DNA of 22,348 bases, taken from the NCBI GenBank assembly GCA_034698045.1, contig JAQGAU010000960.1, forward strand, positions 1 through 22,348, in the 5' to 3' direction. The position numbers and the translations under genes are program-made. The notes beneath the pieces were generated by a model. The model saw only the letters and a list, made by a program, of their open reading frames with translations. It searched no databases and was not told where the DNA came from. Origin of the DNA: Paramacrobiotus richtersi. Taxonomy: Eukaryota; Tardigrada; Eutardigrada; Parachela; Macrobiotidae. Position 1 is the stretch's first letter. Each line of letters starts with the position of its first letter. Positions 19,735 to 22,348 of the stretch are shown here, piece by piece.

Positions 19735-20860
19735 TCTATTTATTTCGTAACGAGGCAAACCCCTTTGTGGGACATACCAAGTCCGATTGCATACTAAAAA
19801 TTCACAAGAATTTTAACACTGCAGATCTGAAAATCCCAAAACTCTGTGAAAAGAGATCGCTAGGCAAGCTTTGGTCAGTAATCGTAGCCGTCGACTGAAC
19901 ATTCTTTCTCCGGCTGCTGTTCTGCAGTTCGCTTCCACACGAACTGGCTTTCGGAGATCTCTTTCGCTGGTTCGGAAGATGATGAGCTCTTGTAGATAGG
20001 CAGGAATATCAGGGGATGGGAAATTCGCTATTCGGCACAACCATGCCGCATCTGAAGCTCTCCATCGCTTCTCGATAGGATCAATTCCTGTTTCCGCCAT
20101 GATTTCCGGCACTGTCTTGGTTTCGTCGTAGTTCACTAATGACCGCAACGATTTTCTTTGTGCTACTTGAACTTTTTTCCGGTTTTGCTCGGCGGCTCCT
20201 GACCATACCGGTGCGCAGTAGGTCAGATGTGGCTCGACAAACGCGTGATACAACATCGCGCGCTCTGTTAACATCAATCCCGCTCCAATAGTACGCAGCA
20301 CGCCAAGAAGGCGCGCATGGTCCACACTGCCGAAGGCCTTTTTCAGGTCGAGAAAGGCAGCTGCTACAACATTCCCGCCATCCATCGCCTTCTTCCATGA
20401 TTCGGTAACTTTCAGCAGCAGTGTCTCGCACGAGTGCCCATTTCTGAATCCTGACTGGCGGTCTGACAGGATGTTATGCAGTTTCAAGTGCTGGACGAGT
20501 TGTTTCTGTACCACACGCTCAAATACTTTCGACAAGTTTGACACTAGTGATATTGGCCGGAGATCGTCAACGACTGTCGGTGATGTCTTTTTGGGAATTG
20601 GTGTTACCATGCAGCGTGCTTGAAAACATCAGGATACGTTCCGCTCTGCAGACACTGATTGATGAGATGTGTCATTGGTAGGACAATGTAGGGACAAATC
20701 TGGGACAAAAACTGTCGTGGTATCCCCGATGGTCCAACCGACTTCTTCTTCTTGATGACATCGTTCAGCAGTTTCCCGTTCAGCAGTATGACGAATGGAT
20801 GAAGGGCTTACATGTACGGTATGGCCACAGTATGTGTTATCCGCCAAATCGAACTTTCTT
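19735..20860 (-). mobile_element. Dead LINE with deleted reverse transcriptase core
   Basis: The minus strand encodes reverse-transcriptase finger/palm motifs: GPSGIPRQFL, VTPIPKK, DLRPISLVSNLSKVFERVV, RQSGFRNGHSCETLLL and AAFLDLKKAFGSVDH. It then jumps from VLRTIGAGL (near 20270) straight to MLYHAFVEPHLTYCAPVWS, the segment that normally follows the thumb. The SGVPQG and FADD blocks are missing, so the enzyme is dead. A one-base deletion near 20612 separates the upstream part from VTPIPKK. The stop is at 19813. The tail near 19740 (AAATAAATAGATAGG on the minus strand) looks like a LINE 3' end. The element is Jockey/CR1-like. Confidence 0.88.
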
Positions 20861-20879
20861 AGTCGATATCAAGGTTTGT

Positions 20880-21830
20880 AGATTATGACGGAAGTAGTCG
20901 TAAGTAACCCTGACAATGACAACGCCCATCTATGGAATGACAAGCCCGTTACGTTTTCAGTGACGACCGTTAGCATAAACTTGTAAAGTATCGTTTGTAT
21001 AGTTCTGGAGCTATGGAGCTATGGAGGATAATAACACGCTGGACTGTTTGCTGATCCTGGTATGCGGGACCTTTCTTTGAAAAACCATGTAACTAGTCAA
21101 GACGGTCGCCTTGTTCGATGGACAATAAAAAAATAATATTACTTCGCATTCGCCAGTCGCTGCTGCGCCATAATGCCGATATTCCATTACTTCCTCACCG
21201 AGCAAATATTGCAAATGTTTGCTCAAAGGTCATTTACATTTGTTTCTTGACGTGTGTTCATGTAACGTGTTCATGATTAACTTGTTGATATTTGTGTGGT
21301 CAGGAGTCAGGACTGATGAATGTTCCGTCACCCAAACTGACAGGCGGCCAAATTGGGCGAAAAGTGAACAAAAGGGCATCGAGTGCCTACATGGGTGTCG
21401 CCGCACGCGTTTACTAGGGTTCCGATTCACTCGTAACCTTCTTCGTTGGGCGGAAGGCGATAAGGACACAACGAAATAATCAAATATCCGGTTGGGTTGG
21501 CTGGGCGGAAAAGAAATGATGCGCAGTGCATATTTAGCGGAGACATCGATACGTAGCCCGCTCAGTCTCCGCCCTAACGAAACACATAAGACGAACGTTT
21601 ATACACTGGTGTGATAAAGACTAAAGGGATACTGCTGGTACGCCAACACTGACTCCAGTTAAACAATTTTAACTGGCCATATATCTGATCCCCAGACACT
21701 TTGCCAAAGTTCTCATTCGGGCATTTATCATCAGCTTCGTCAAAGCAGTCATTTAGTCGTCGAGTTGAATATCATATCTATGGACGGACTGGACATTTGG
21801 TCAAAGGTCACGGATTCTCCAAGACGGCAA
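20880..21830. other. Spacer left of the duplicated GPCR tail
   Basis: No gene recognised. Several short open frames overlap on both strands without domains. From about 21810 the sequence resembles the 3' flank of the complete GPCR near 16820. Confidence 0.45.
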
Positions 21831-21834
21831 GGCC

Positions 21835-22241
21835 GGTAGAGGGTTGTGCTAAAATAATACCCAGATTTAGACCGGAGACTTTCTAGGAAAATGAAAGAAA
21901 AGAAGAGAGAAAGGTAATCACGTATGAACTACATGTACCTGCAACGGTGCGGGAAATCGTTTTGTCCGCTTCCGTACGTCTGTGCTTACGCCATGATTTC
22001 GGAAGCAATGTTCGAAGTGCTTTCATCACACCAAAAATCGGTAGATGGTTGTGCTAAAACAATACCAAGATCCAGACCGGGGACTTTCTAGGAAATTGAA
22101 AGAAGAGTAGAGAGAAAGGTAATCACGTATGAACTAACTTGCAACGGGGCGGGAAATCGTGCTGTCCGCTGCCGTACGTGTATGTTTACGCCATGATTTC
22201 GGAAGCAGTTTTCCAACTGCTTTTATCACACCAGAAATCTC
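21835..22241. repeat. 205-bp tandem duplication of a GPCR 3' end
   Basis: GGTAGAGGGTTGTGCTAAAA at 21835 recurs as GGTAGATGGTTGTGCTAAAA at 22040, and similarity continues to the TCACACCA-AAATC block ending each unit. Both copies still translate on the minus strand to a tail containing KSWRKH. The same 3' region is also present once after the complete GPCR (about 16820-17060). This makes three related copies in the window. Confidence 0.85.
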
Positions 22242-22348
22242 TTGTCGAAACTCTGGTATCGCAATACCCAGTATGACCGGCTCCAAAGCAGCACTTAACA
22301 ATTTTACATACAATTTTATACTGAACAGATGCATTCCGGCAATGAAGT
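22134..22348 (-). CDS. 3' part of a second GPCR of the same family (cut by window edge)
   Basis: The minus strand runs open from the right edge through FIAGMHLFSIKLYVKLLSAA and LEPVILGIAIPEFRQEIS to a TAG at 22136-22134. It parallels TM7 and the tail of the complete GPCR, including the same EPVxxGIAIPE motif in place of NPxxY. Where the first receptor stops with TAG after KLLSKS, this copy has TGG (W) and continues for about 20 residues (RKHTRTAADSTISRPVAS). The 5' part lies outside the window, so intactness is unknown. Confidence 0.82.
   Translation of the reverse strand, partial: FIAGMHLFSIKLYVKLLSAALEPVILGIAIPEFRQEISGVIKAVGKLLPKSWRKHTRTAADSTISRPVAS

Noticed and set aside
1-22348. CRISPR arrays, bacterial operons or phage genes
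   Set aside because: The window is animal DNA with introns and LINEs. No regularly spaced short repeats or prokaryotic gene organisation was seen.

Overview
The window is animal nuclear DNA. Genes are split by short GT-AG introns, AATAAA signals follow several stops, and the recognisable products are metazoan: a DGAT2/MOGAT-family acyltransferase, a rhodopsin-class GPCR, a GLG1 (MG-160/ESL-1) fragment and non-LTR retrotransposon reverse transcriptase. The compact genes and tandem gene families would suit a small ecdysozoan such as a tardigrade. That placement is a guess and nothing in the sequence settles it.

The minus strand carries most genes. In transcription order (right to left) they are: the 3' end of a GPCR copy cut by the window edge (22348-22134), with a 205-bp tandem duplication of its tail; a dead LINE (20860-19735); a complete intronless GPCR (18037-17015); a three-exon DGAT2-like gene (15882-13979) with a one-base frameshift just before its HPHG motif and a palindromic TTAA-flanked MITE in its last intron; LRR-A (12402-9509), predicted as a 686-aa secreted leucine-rich-repeat protein; its paralogue LRR-B (6825-3032), 605 aa and cut short at the 3' end; an orphan copy of the last DGAT2 exon (2154-2056); and a second LINE fragment at the left edge (443-1). 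On the plus strand, between the two LRR genes, lies a GC-rich decayed fragment of GLG1 (about 8003-8944).

The main novelty candidate is the C-terminal half of the LRR proteins. It reads as four tandem modules of about 73 residues bounded by regularly spaced cysteines. I do not recognise this as a named domain. LRR-A and LRR-B keep the same two introns, phases and junction codons, so they are tandem duplicates. LRR-B lost module 4 through expansion of a short tandem repeat.

The region looks like a locus of repeated local duplication (LRR genes, DGAT2 tail, GPCR tail) eroded by repeat expansion and transposon insertion. I see no operon-like or pathway link between the genes. All exon models are by eye from splice consensus, reading frame and paralogue comparison, and no database search was possible.
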